This document shows, piece by piece, positions 28,331 through 36,784 of a stretch of 44,534 nt of DNA. The DNA lies in NCBI RefSeq assembly GCF_023284005.1, contig NZ_JAKIKS010000037.1, positions 1 through 44,534 on the forward strand, written 5' to 3'. How positions within the stretch are numbered: the stretch's first letter is position 1; every line of letters begins with the position of its first letter. The notes beneath the pieces are model-generated. The model ran no database searches. It was not told the DNA's origin and worked only from the letters and a program-made list of their open reading frames with translations. The position numbers and the translations under genes were made by a program. Source of the stretch: Shewanella surugensis (lineage in GTDB: Bacteria; Pseudomonadota; Gammaproteobacteria; Enterobacterales; Shewanellaceae).

Positions 28331-29965
28331 TTAAGCAATGAGTAAATTTGAAGCGGGCTCCGTTAGAAAACCGATTAACTCATCCGCCAACACCATATTT
28401 TCCAGTAAAACGGCTGCCTCGGTGTATCGTCCATGGGTAAACTCATTGACTCCCACTTCTTGCTTCACCTTCGCAAGCTCTTCAATTAGCATACTTTTCA
28501 CTAATAATTTAGTCACTATCTGCCCGTTTGATAATGACACTTGATGTTTAATCCATTGCCAAATAGAAGTGCGCGCAATTTCAGCCGTCGCGGCATCTTC
28601 CATGAGTCCATAAATAGGTACACTCGCTTGTCCATTAATCCAAGCTTGGATATATTGCAAAGCAATGTGTAAATTTAACCGTATACCCGCTTCCGTTCTC
28701 TCTCCCTGACAAGGCATGAGTAACTCTTTCGCTGAAATAGGCGCGTCAACATCACGAGTAACATGTAACTGGTTAGCATGATTTTCACCGATGTACTGCT
28801 CAAATGCAGCGATTGACACATCAATTAATCCCTCATGAGCCACCCAAGTCCCATCATGACCATGGTGAGCCTCAACTTGTTTATCATTGAAGACTTGCGT
28901 TAATATTTTCTCATTGTCTGCCGCCATCTCGCTAGGAATACACGCCGCCATTCCCCCGATTGCCATTGCTCCACGTTTATGACACGTTTTCACTAACAAC
29001 CTTGAGTAAGCACTCATTAAAGATGCATCCATGGTGACCGCTTGTCTATCGGGTAAAATTCGATCTTTATGATTTTTTAGTGTTTTGATGTAACTAAAAA
29101 TATAATCCCAACGCCCACAATTGAGTGCCACTATGTTCGAGCGCAATTCATATAAAATTTCATCCATTTCAAAAACGGCAGGCAAGGTTTCAATTAAGCA
29201 AGTGCATTTAATCGTTCCAGGACGTAAACAATAACGCTCTTCAACAAAGGAGAAGATTTTTGCCCACAGCCTTGCCTCTAAATGGCTTTCTAACTTAGGT
29301 ATATAGAAGTAAGGCGCAGTTCCTTTTTCTAAAAGTTTTAGATAGTTATTATGAAAATAAACACAAAAATCAAAAAATGCCGCAGGAATGGCCTCTCCCT
29401 TAAAGGCCATATGCATCTCTGACATATGCAAGCCCCTTACCCGGCACATCAATACCGCTGAATCAGCCTTTAATTGGTAATATTGATTGGTCTCTGGGCA
29501 GGTATAATCCATATCGCCATTGATCGCATCACGTAAGTTTTCTTGACCGCTGATCAGTTGCTGCCAGCTCGGCGTTAACGCATCTTCAAAATCAGCCATA
29601 AAGACTTTGGCATTGGCATTCAGTCCATTAATCACTCTCTTACGATCAACCGGCCCCGCTAACTCCACCCGTCTATCAAGTAGATCGTGAGGGATTGACG
29701 CTATGCGCCAATCCGATCCACGCACCTTTTGGGTGTCAGGTAAAAAATGAGGCAGCTCTCCTTTATCAATAGACAATTGTTTTTGTGCGCGCGCTTTAAG
29801 TAAATGAGCCACTTCATCGGCAAAATTCTCACACACTTTTTCAATTAAGCTGAAGGTTCCCGGCATTAACACATCGCTCTGCTCTGCCACGATCCGATCT
29901 TGATGGCTCCCTTTAATCACAAGAGATGAAGCTGTTGTTATTTTATCTATTGTATTTATTGCCAT
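28331..29965 (-). CDS. aceB: Malate synthase A
   Basis: It condenses glyoxylate with acetyl-CoA to malate, completing the glyoxylate shunt. The 544-residue length fits isoform A. Recognisable parts are the N-terminal FLPDTQKVRGSDWRIA, VFMADFEDALTPSW, MCRVRGLHMSE, TIKCTCLIETLPAVFEMDEI (catalytic barrel) and MEDAATAEIARTSIWQWI (catalytic aspartate region). The start is the ATG of MAINTIDK, preceded by GGAG at 8 bases; the frame runs 16 codons further upstream without support. It is the first gene of aceBA. The upstream region is over 800 bases and contains candidate operators. Confidence 0.95.
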   Translation of the reverse strand: MAINTIDKITTASSLVIKGSHQDRIVAEQSDVLMPGTFSLIEKVCENFADEVAHLLKARAQKQLSIDKGELPHFLPDTQKVRGSDWRIASIPHDLLDRRVELAGPVDRKRVINGLNANAKVFMADFEDALTPSWQQLISGQENLRDAINGDMDYTCPETNQYYQLKADSAVLMCRVRGLHMSEMHMAFKGEAIPAAFFDFCVYFHNNYLKLLEKGTAPYFYIPKLESHLEARLWAKIFSFVEERYCLRPGTIKCTCLIETLPAVFEMDEILYELRSNIVALNCGRWDYIFSYIKTLKNHKDRILPDRQAVTMDASLMSAYSRLLVKTCHKRGAMAIGGMAACIPSEMAADNEKILTQVFNDKQVEAHHGHDGTWVAHEGLIDVSIAAFEQYIGENHANQLHVTRDVDAPISAKELLMPCQGERTEAGIRLNLHIALQYIQAWINGQASVPIYGLMEDAATAEIARTSIWQWIKHQVSLSNGQIVTKLLVKSMLIEELAKVKQEVGVNEFTHGRYTEAAVLLENMVLADELIGFLTEPASNLLIA

Positions 29966-30213
29966 CTCGACGGCTCCGTATAAATAAGGGACAGCAAGCG
30001 CACTTACTTCCAAATGTTGAATTACAACAAAACTTAAAGCTTAATCTTGATGATTGCAACCTTCTAAGTAATGACTGCAAGAGAAAATTCAGTCCCGAAA
30101 ACCAGATTTAAATTGGTCTTACCAAAAGAAAAATCAACCAACAACAAACTGAAAAATAATAATATTTCAAGATAACTCTAATATATAACTCTAGATTTAA
30201 AGCCGTTTTTAAT

Positions 30214-30230
30214 AATTTGTCAGACAAATT
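30214..30230. promoter_or_regulatory. Candidate GntR/FadR-type operator upstream of aceBA
   Basis: AATTTGTCAGACAAATT is a perfect 17-bp palindrome about 250 bases upstream of the aceB start. It has the layout TNGTC-N-GACNA typical of operators of the FadR subfamily of GntR regulators, and differs from the classical FadR consensus mainly by C-to-T changes. Regulation of the shunt by fatty-acid regulators is known in proteobacteria; the actual regulator here is inference. Confidence 0.5.
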
Positions 30231-30432
30231 GACCAATGATGCCGAAATGAAAGTTAATACGTAATTAAATTACATTGCGTAATTATTTTGTTACGTATTT
30301 AAATTGCTTTTTTCAGTCTATTAATTTAACGGTTTGTTTTGAACTTCCGCCGAAGCAAAGAAAGTAAATATCGTAAAGTCAAGATGTTATAAATGATCAC
30401 AATCAGCAAAAAAGTAAACAATCGTTTCAAGC

Positions 30433-30447
30433 TTACGTTTACGTCAA
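30433..30447. promoter_or_regulatory. Near-palindromic ACGT motif upstream of aceBA
   Basis: TTACGTTTACGTCAA consists of two ACGT half-sites in inverted arrangement with one mismatch. From memory this resembles the MerR-family LiuR sites of gammaproteobacteria, which control branched-chain and acetyl-CoA-linked metabolism; I am not certain of that motif. Confidence 0.3.
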
Positions 30448-30719
30448 CATAACCGAGGGGTATCGATAAAAAAAATGAAATATGAATTATGTTTAGCGAT
30501 CAACACAAAAAAATATATTGGTTTAATTTAAAAAAAGTCAAAAAACATTCTATTTCCCCATGACTCTTGCCACAAAGCTTATCACTGAGTTAACAGTCGT
30601 TATGTCGACTCACTCACTTCAATAAGTTAACCTCTGTGATGCACTTATGATGTTGAATTCGGGGGGGAGTCAATAATTAAGAAGCACTAGCAATATTCAA
30701 TAAACACCATAAACAACAA

Positions 30720-30746
30720 CACCAAAAGACACATTGCCTTTCGGTG
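30720..30746 (-). terminator. Probable terminator downstream of zntA
   Basis: On the minus strand CACCGAAAGGCA pairs imperfectly with TGTCTTTTGGTG (some G-T pairs), followed by TTGTTGTTT. It lies about 30 bases after the zntA stop. Confidence 0.55.
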
Positions 30747-30775
30747 CTTTTTACCGATTTTGTTTGTCTAAAAAA

Positions 30776-33241
30776 CTAACGCTTTTTCGGTTTAAATCGT
30801 AATAAGCGTAAGGCATTTAATGTCACCAAAGCTGTGGCACCACTATCTGCTAAAATGGCTAACCACAGTCCCGTTAATCCAAGTAAAGTGGTCACTAATA
30901 AAATAGCTTTGAGTCCAATCGCTAAGGTAATATTTTGACGAATATTACCTAACGTCGCCTGAGACAATTCAATCATTACTGGCAACTCCGTCAAACGATT
31001 ATGCGTTAATGCTGCGTCAGCAGTCTCTAAGGCCACATCAGTACCGCCTCCCATGGCAATACCGATAGAAGCCGTTTTCATCGCGGGAGCATCATTAATC
31101 CCATCACCAACCATAGCAACATTAGCCGCAATATTCGCTTGCTCCACAGCAGTGACTTTATCTGCAGGTAATAACCCTGCTTGAAAATCTACTCCTATCT
31201 CAGCTGCAATCGCTGCTGCAGCTCGTTGATTATCACCCGTTAACATGAGTGAGTTAATTCCCATGCCTTTTAACGCCAGTATCGCTTCTTTGGCATCACT
31301 GCGTAAGTTATCTCGCCAAGCAATCATACCGATAGGAACGCTATCTCTTAATACAATCACTAATGTTTTGCCTTGCGCTTCCAATGCAATGGCTTCACTT
31401 TGTTGCTTATCAGTCAACGTTATTTGTAAGGGAAGTCTATCTGCGGCATAGAGTTGAATTTGCTGACCTGCCACTATTCCTCTTATCCCTAAACCCGGTA
31501 ATGCTTCTCGCTCTTCGGCTTCGTCAACAAGCCAACCTTTGTCAATGGCGGCATTGACAACCGCGATCGCTAAGGGATGTAAGGAACCCATTTCAACAGC
31601 TGCAGCTTGCTTTAATAGTTTATCTTCATCGCCATCCCAACAAACCAAGTCAGTCATAGCGGGTTGACCTTGCGTCAGTGTCCCTGTTTTATCAAAAGCG
31701 ACGGTATTGATACGCCCTAACTGTTCTAATGCTGCTCCCCCTTTAATCAGTGCCCCTCTTCTTGCAGCTGCCGCAAGACCCGATGTGATAGCCGCTGGCG
31801 TTGAAATGACTAAGGCGCAAGGACACGCTATCAGTAATAATGTTAACCCACGATAAATCCATTCACTCCAAACTTGTGCAAAAAATAGTGGAGGTATCAC
31901 AATAACCAAGGCGGCTAACACGATCATGGCAGGGGTATACCAGCGACTAAACCTGTCTAAAAAACGCTCTAGCGGTGCTTTACGTGATTCGGCATCCTCA
32001 ATCAAATGTAGTATGCGATCAATGGCGTTCTCTCCCTGAGCAGAGATAATGGTTAATCGCACCACCTTATCCGTCACTAAAGACCCCGCCATAATCTTAT
32101 CACCGGGGACATGTTCTACTGGAATGGACTCTCCCGTTAATGCACTTTCATCAAAACTAGCAATAATATCAATTAATTGTGAATCTGCGGGTAAACGAGA
32201 ACCCGGAGCTACTTCAATCACATCTCCTTTGATCAGATCAGCAACAGACACATTGACTTTACTGCCACCGTCTCTAATGACAACGGCTTCTTCAGGGACT
32301 AAATTCATCAGCGCTTTGACACCACTGCGTGCTCTGGCGGCGGCATAACCTTCTAATCGCTCACCAATCAAAAAGAGTAGCAACACCATCCCAGCTTCAG
32401 CTGTTGCGCCTAAATACAGTGCGCCGATTGCTGCAACACTCATTAAGGTTTCAATCGAAAAAGGGGTACCAGATCGGGCCAAAAGAGTGGCTTTCTTAAC
32501 AACAGGAAGTAGTCCTAGCACCGTTGTTATCGTAAAAGCAATACTGCCAAAAGCCACAAAATATTGGCTAATAATAAAAGAGAATAGCATCATCACAGCA
32601 ATGACAATGACGGACAAATTCTGTTTCATAAAACTCTGTTCGACTTTATCCTTTGATACTTTACCCGAAGCCAATCTTACGCCCGTTTCCATTGCCTTTG
32701 CTTCAATTTGCGAAACCATACTCTCAGACTGGCAATGAACGATGAGTTTTTCAGTGGCAAACATGACTTTTGCACTATCCACTCCCTTTAACGACATCAA
32801 GGCTTTTTCTAGCTTATTGGCACAACTTGGACAATCCATTCCAAGCACCGTCCACGTTTGAGAGTATCCAGATTTAATTTGACTAAGTGCTGCCTCTAAC
32901 GCTTGCTCTTCTGCTTTTGTATCCGATAAAGTCGTCGTTTCGCTTCCACAACTCTGGCTGTGATCGTGGCTATGTTTATGCGCCGGTAAAGGGGGGGCTT
33001 GAAGTACTTTATCCCCCTGAGATGAGGAATGAATAGGAACAAGAAATACAGGCTTCACTGATGATTGTCCAAAGGATTCTTTTTCACTCAACGCCTTTGA
33101 ATCGCTCAAAGCCTGAGTTTCAATACTGTCTGTTTCTGCTGAGGCAGAAGGGCTACAACAACCATTATTGCTCACCATTTCAGCTTTATCCCCTTTAAGG
33201 TGGATATGGGATTCTTTTCTATTACAATTGTTAACAGACAT
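30776..33241 (-). CDS. zntA: ZntA-type Zn(II)/Cd(II)/Pb(II) P-type ATPase
   Basis: A P1B-type ATPase in the inner membrane that exports toxic divalent metals. The 821-residue product has a long N-terminus with Cys-Cys at 28-29 and the metal-binding HKHSHDHSQSC (88-98), a heavy-metal-associated domain with GMDCPSC (Cys137, Cys140), transmembrane helices, actuator motif TGES (369-372), the membrane ion site CPC (473-475), the phosphorylation site DKTGT (Asp517), HPLA near 565 and GDGINDAPA (712-720). CPC plus the N-terminal GMDCxxC points to Zn/Cd/Pb rather than Cu, though this is inference. TAGGAGA before the ATG supports the start. A MerR-type promoter lies upstream but a 229-bp MITE-like element sits between them. 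Confidence 0.95.
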   Translation of the reverse strand: MSVNNCNRKESHIHLKGDKAEMVSNNGCCSPSASAETDSIETQALSDSKALSEKESFGQSSVKPVFLVPIHSSSQGDKVLQAPPLPAHKHSHDHSQSCGSETTTLSDTKAEEQALEAALSQIKSGYSQTWTVLGMDCPSCANKLEKALMSLKGVDSAKVMFATEKLIVHCQSESMVSQIEAKAMETGVRLASGKVSKDKVEQSFMKQNLSVIVIAVMMLFSFIISQYFVAFGSIAFTITTVLGLLPVVKKATLLARSGTPFSIETLMSVAAIGALYLGATAEAGMVLLLFLIGERLEGYAAARARSGVKALMNLVPEEAVVIRDGGSKVNVSVADLIKGDVIEVAPGSRLPADSQLIDIIASFDESALTGESIPVEHVPGDKIMAGSLVTDKVVRLTIISAQGENAIDRILHLIEDAESRKAPLERFLDRFSRWYTPAMIVLAALVIVIPPLFFAQVWSEWIYRGLTLLLIACPCALVISTPAAITSGLAAAARRGALIKGGAALEQLGRINTVAFDKTGTLTQGQPAMTDLVCWDGDEDKLLKQAAAVEMGSLHPLAIAVVNAAIDKGWLVDEAEEREALPGLGIRGIVAGQQIQLYAADRLPLQITLTDKQQSEAIALEAQGKTLVIVLRDSVPIGMIAWRDNLRSDAKEAILALKGMGINSLMLTGDNQRAAAAIAAEIGVDFQAGLLPADKVTAVEQANIAANVAMVGDGINDAPAMKTASIGIAMGGGTDVALETADAALTHNRLTELPVMIELSQATLGNIRQNITLAIGLKAILLVTTLLGLTGLWLAILADSGATALVTLNALRLLRFKPKKR

Positions 33242-33322
33242 CTATTAGTCTCCTAAAGCACTCTTATTATTCAGATAAAGTCTATCCAAATAAAACGAGA
33301 TCCAAAAAATCATTACATAAAT

Positions 33323-33551
33323 AACCTGAACTCGGGATAATGAGTGTCCGGCTTACTTTTATTCATTTATAAATCATACTATTACGGATTACCTAGTGAG
33401 TTTACCCGCCCATTTCCTGCTGAGAGCCGACATTATTGTCGATATCAAGGCGGAGTTTCGACCGTAATAGCCCGCTATTACTCGTCATTCCAACACAGAT
33501 AGGGGAAAAAATAGCGGTATTCAGCGACGCGGATTATCCCGAGTTCAGGTT
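33323..33551 (-). mobile_element. MITE-like element, copy 2 (229 bp), in the zntA leader
   Basis: The ends TAACCTGAACTCGGGATAA (33322-33340) and TTATCCCGAGTTCAGGTTA (33534-33552) are perfect 19-bp inverted repeats. The element proper is flanked by AAAT on both sides (33319-33322 and 33552-33555), a 4-bp target duplication. The interior has no transposase and matches copy 1 (461-688) in the opposite orientation. Perfect ends and an intact duplication indicate a recent insertion. It lies about 80 bases upstream of the zntA start codon. Confidence 0.88.
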
Positions 33552-33570
33552 AAATACTTTCTATAGCTTA

Positions 33571-33602
33571 ACTATAAACCTTAGAGTACAGTCTAAGGTC
33601 AA
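33571..33602 (-). promoter_or_regulatory. MerR-family-type metal-responsive promoter, probably of zntA
   Basis: On the minus strand -35 TTGACC and -10 TATAGT are separated by 20 bases, longer than the normal 17. The spacer region holds the dyad ACCTTAGA-6 bases-TCTAAGGT. A 19-20-base spacer filled by a dyad is the hallmark of promoters activated by MerR-family regulators (ZntR, CadR, PbrR). It points at zntA, about 330 bases away. The regulator gene is not in the window. Confidence 0.85.
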
Positions 33603-33659
33603 CGTAAACATTGCATTTTTTCCCACAAAAACGGAAAGACTAAATTGACATGAAGAGTA

Positions 33660-33687
33660 CCAGTAGGGTCTATCAAGACTCTACTGG
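33660..33687 (-). terminator. Stem-loop, probable terminator of the GT9 gene
   Basis: CCAGTAG-G-GTCT pairs with AGAC-T-CTACTGG around a 4-base loop. It lies about 100 bases after the stop of the glycosyltransferase gene; on the minus strand it is followed by TACTCTTC, a poor U tract. Confidence 0.45.
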
Positions 33688-33710
33688 AATTAAGACTTAG
33701 AGGAATGACA

Positions 33711-33735
33711 ACTCATCATCCTGAGTTAAGGTTAA
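33711..33735 (+). mobile_element. Degenerate end of a third MITE-like element
   Basis: ACTCATCATCCTGAGTTAAG followed by GTTAA matches the right end of copy 1 (667-690) with two substitutions. No matching left end or interior is present, since copy 2 ends about 160 bases away, so this is a solo remnant. Confidence 0.55.
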
Positions 33736-33791
33736 GCAGCGGCCTCACATTTGAGTCGTACAATAAAATTTAACATTGAAGATGACATTCA

Positions 33792-34859
33792 TTATCCGAT
33801 AGATTGTCTCTTTTGAAACCAATGCTCTTCGGCATGTTCTTTTTCTTTAAAAGGTAAATTTAAAGAGAGTATTGCTGCTAAAATACATTCTGGAGAGATC
33901 TCACGGATCAACTCGGCGTCAATCAGCCCGCGGCCATTAGCAAATAAACTCACCCCTAAAGACGTTTTCGGTTCGACTAAACTCCAAGGGCTTGTCCCCA
34001 ACCCGACAATAGCAACATAAGGCGTTCCGATAGCGGCAGCCATATGTAAAGGACCCGAATCTATTGTTAATATCACATCAACAGCTGCAATAGCATCGAC
34101 CAATCCCGATAGACTGGTTTTTCCAGATAAATCCCTAACCTCGATGTTATTCTGTTCTAATGATTGCGTTAAAATGGCATTATCGTCAGCTTCACTTTGA
34201 TCGCCAAAAATACAAAACTCACAAGATATCTCAGCTGCAATCGTTAACAGGGATTGAATAGCTAAATCACTTGGATAATGCCTCTCCAATTTATATTTAC
34301 CGCCAAAATACACACCTATTTTAATGTTATTAGCGTACTTATCTGTATTTATTTTGTCCGAATACAAATAAGTATTAGGCATATGATTAAAGGGACGTCC
34401 AAAAGGTTCATTGGCTAAATAAGCATATCGTTGCAAGTAATGTCTATTAGAGTTAAAAGGATAAGAATGCGTTAATAAAAATGAACGTCCTTCATTTGCA
34501 TAACCAATTCGATTATCAATACCCGATAACCAGCAAAGTAAGGCATCTGAAAATGAATTGCGCATCACTATCGCCAATTCACAATTAAGCCCTTTAATCA
34601 GCCGAGCTTGATTAAGCAAACTCAAACGGCTTTTGGCGGTATAACGGTGATCAACTAAAACCGTCACATCATAGCGATCATCTCGTTCAAATAATGGTAC
34701 TAAATAAGCTCTTACCAGTAAAATGATTTTTTTATCCGGAAAATGTGCCCTAAGCATTCCAATGCTTGGAGTCGTATTGATAGCATCACCAATGTATTTA
34801 GGTAACACCACTAAAACATTTCCCATAACATCTTTATTATTAATGATTTTTCGTTTCAT
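33792..34859 (-). CDS. Glycosyltransferase family 9 (heptosyltransferase-like)
   Basis: A 355-residue cytoplasmic enzyme with the GT-B fold of ADP-heptose:LPS heptosyltransferases. The N-terminal domain has VLVVLPKYIGDAINTTPSIG (the conserved acceptor-side motif) and the C-terminal domain IGVYFGGKYKLERHYPSDLA and LTIDSGPLHMAAAIGTPYVAIVG, the nucleotide-sugar binding motif. The family builds lipopolysaccharide inner core or outer parts; the linkage made here is unknown. No LPS genes are adjacent, so it is an isolated member. The alternative start at residue 12 (ATG) is possible because the ribosome site of the first ATG is weak. Confidence 0.88.
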   Translation of the reverse strand: MKRKIINNKDVMGNVLVVLPKYIGDAINTTPSIGMLRAHFPDKKIILLVRAYLVPLFERDDRYDVTVLVDHRYTAKSRLSLLNQARLIKGLNCELAIVMRNSFSDALLCWLSGIDNRIGYANEGRSFLLTHSYPFNSNRHYLQRYAYLANEPFGRPFNHMPNTYLYSDKINTDKYANNIKIGVYFGGKYKLERHYPSDLAIQSLLTIAAEISCEFCIFGDQSEADDNAILTQSLEQNNIEVRDLSGKTSLSGLVDAIAAVDVILTIDSGPLHMAAAIGTPYVAIVGLGTSPWSLVEPKTSLGVSLFANGRGLIDAELIREISPECILAAILSLNLPFKEKEHAEEHWFQKRQSIG

Positions 34860-35055
34860 ACTCGACTTGATAAACCTCTATGAATAAATATATAAGCCTC
34901 CAATGCTTAAACTTCAACCCTATGTTCATAAAAGAGTTACAGCATTCCATAGCCATATGATCACGATATTCTACCCCAAGATTGATTTTAATTTAACTAA
35001 GAAGACTAAAAAAATAATGTGATCTCAATATTTTATTTTTTCATCTACATTTTTA

Positions 35056-36282
35056 TTAAGATAATTCAGTTTCGACGCTCACATTCGGTTCCGTTGTTTT
35101 ATCCAAGGTTTCAGGCATAAAGACAGCAAAAACAAATAGCCCCACTAAACCTACCGCACCAAGAAAAAGAAAACCTGTATCAAAATTACTGATCTCGACT
35201 ATCTGCTCCGCAATTAAATTACTCAGTGACACACCAATCCCCAATAATGTGGCTAACGCACCTTGCACAATATTAAACCTTCCCGAACCTTTGGTCAGAT
35301 CAGCAACAATTAACAGAAAAAGCACACCAAAAATACCATTAGCCACACCGTCCAACGCCTGGATCATGACTAAATAAACAGAGGTATCAGTCAATGAAAA
35401 TAAGATTGCGCGAATAGGTAAAATAGCAAATGCAATGAGAAAAAGTGGCTTTCGTCCCCAAGTATCCGCTTTCCTTCCACAAAAAATCGCCATAAAAATC
35501 ATCACAAATTGTGCCGTAATAATGCAAGCAGAAGTAAATGCAATACCTTGCTCAGCATTACTTCCCGAAGAGAGCTTTTGGCTCACTAGAGGCAACATAG
35601 CCGCATTCGCAAAATGAAACAGTAATATACTGAAGGCAAAAATCATTAAACGACGATCATGCAGTAATACTTTCAATCCTGACGGTTGCTTGTTCTCTTC
35701 TTGAGATTGAGCTATCGCTCCGCGTGCCCGTTCATGGTTAATTTCCCTTGGGTCGATTAACAATGTGCATATAATCAAACCTACAGCCATAATAGCCACC
35801 AGCCAGAAAACCCCTAATGCCGAGACCCACAAGGCCAGCACTGCAGAAATGATAGCCGCAAAAACATTTCCACCATGATTCCAAGCCTGATTAGCACTGG
35901 TTTGTCGAGTAAAACGACGCGAACCCACTATTCCCAGAGTGATGCCGGCAATAGTTGGCCCTAAAAATGCGGCGGCGGCACCAATTAACACTTGGCATAA
36001 ATAAATAATCCAAGGGGTATTATTCAAGGCGATGGTCACGGTGGATAACGCAATAATCACTGCACAGGCGATCAACAATAATCGCTTACGATGAGTGGTA
36101 TCGACAAAACCGCCTGCAGGCGTTTGCATAATAACCGTCGCGATAGACGTGATTGCTAACGCGACTCCAATTTTTCCTGGGTCCCACTGCAAAATAGACA
36201 TTAAATAAATAGCAAGATAGGGCCCAAGGCCGGCACCCACATCACCTAAAAAAAAATTAATACCCAGTAGGGGTTTATGCAT
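35056..36282 (-). CDS. Major facilitator superfamily transporter
   Basis: A 408-residue inner-membrane protein with about 12 hydrophobic segments split by a hydrophilic loop (about 175-205, REINHERARGAIAQSQEENK). The N-terminal half has the MFS motif A variant GGFVDTTHRKR after segment 2, and the second half GRKADTWGRKPLF. The substrate is not evident; the pattern resembles small drug or metabolite exporters. It is transcribed towards the GT9 gene, 196 bases away, and may not be co-transcribed. Confidence 0.85.
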   Translation of the reverse strand: MHKPLLGINFFLGDVGAGLGPYLAIYLMSILQWDPGKIGVALAITSIATVIMQTPAGGFVDTTHRKRLLLIACAVIIALSTVTIALNNTPWIIYLCQVLIGAAAAFLGPTIAGITLGIVGSRRFTRQTSANQAWNHGGNVFAAIISAVLALWVSALGVFWLVAIMAVGLIICTLLIDPREINHERARGAIAQSQEENKQPSGLKVLLHDRRLMIFAFSILLFHFANAAMLPLVSQKLSSGSNAEQGIAFTSACIITAQFVMIFMAIFCGRKADTWGRKPLFLIAFAILPIRAILFSLTDTSVYLVMIQALDGVANGIFGVLFLLIVADLTKGSGRFNIVQGALATLLGIGVSLSNLIAEQIVEISNFDTGFLFLGAVGLVGLFVFAVFMPETLDKTTEPNVSVETELS

Positions 36283-36784
36283 AGATTATTTTAATCCTAT
36301 AGTGGGCAATAAATAAGTGGCTAATCATACAATATTGAAAATACATACTTCATGAATAAACATTAATACTGATAAAACGACTACACTAATACTTACCTAT
36401 GAGTATAGTGATTAAATTTCATTCTGCTCGACTTGCAAAAGAAAACCAGTATGACTATGGTATATATTAATATCTTAAACAAATAACAATTTATTTATCT
36501 TTCTCATTTAATTATAATTGATATAAAAAATTATTTAGAGAACAAGTCATTTCCCTGAAAAACATGTATTGAACACCGCTAAACAAGACCCCCGCAATAC
36601 ATTGAAAGTAAAAGAATTAATTAATAAACCCATTTAAAACAATAGAAACAATAGAAACAATAGAAACATTATATTAAGTAAATAACTTCAATAATCATTA
36701 AAAATATATAAACAGAACCTTTATACGCTTAACATAATGACCATTAATAAAAAACATTATGAAACATAAATAGGTCTTTCCATT
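36283..36784. other. AT-rich divergent region between MFS and SLC13-type genes
   Basis: 502 bases without a supported gene. The only structure I see is the 9-bp unit AATAGAAAC repeated three times at 36641-36667. It must hold promoters of the two divergent genes, but no box pair is convincing. Confidence 0.5.
36641..36667 (+). repeat. 9-bp tandem repeat (AATAGAAAC) x3
   Basis: Three exact head-to-tail copies in intergenic DNA about 120 bases upstream of the SLC13-type gene. It may be chance slippage or closely spaced binding sites. Confidence 0.8.

Larger units (their letters stand above)
29966..30775. other. Long intergenic region upstream of aceBA
   Basis: 810 AT-rich bases without a supported gene. 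It holds the perfect palindrome at 30214-30230, a near-palindrome at 30433-30447, three related ACGTAAT/GCGTAAT/TACGTAT motifs spread over 30255-30300, a run of seven G at 30661-30667 and the zntA terminator at its right end. The spread of sites suggests that most of it is the aceBA control region. Confidence 0.5.

Noticed and set aside
30380..30415. CRP-like site (TGTTA...ATCACA) upstream of aceBA
   Set aside because: Only one half-site is good and the spacing is one base too long.
33436..33648. 70-codon plus-strand ORF overlapping the MITE and the zntA promoter
   Set aside because: It spans the right end of the MITE-like element and the MerR-type promoter, so it is a product of the insertion rather than a conserved gene.
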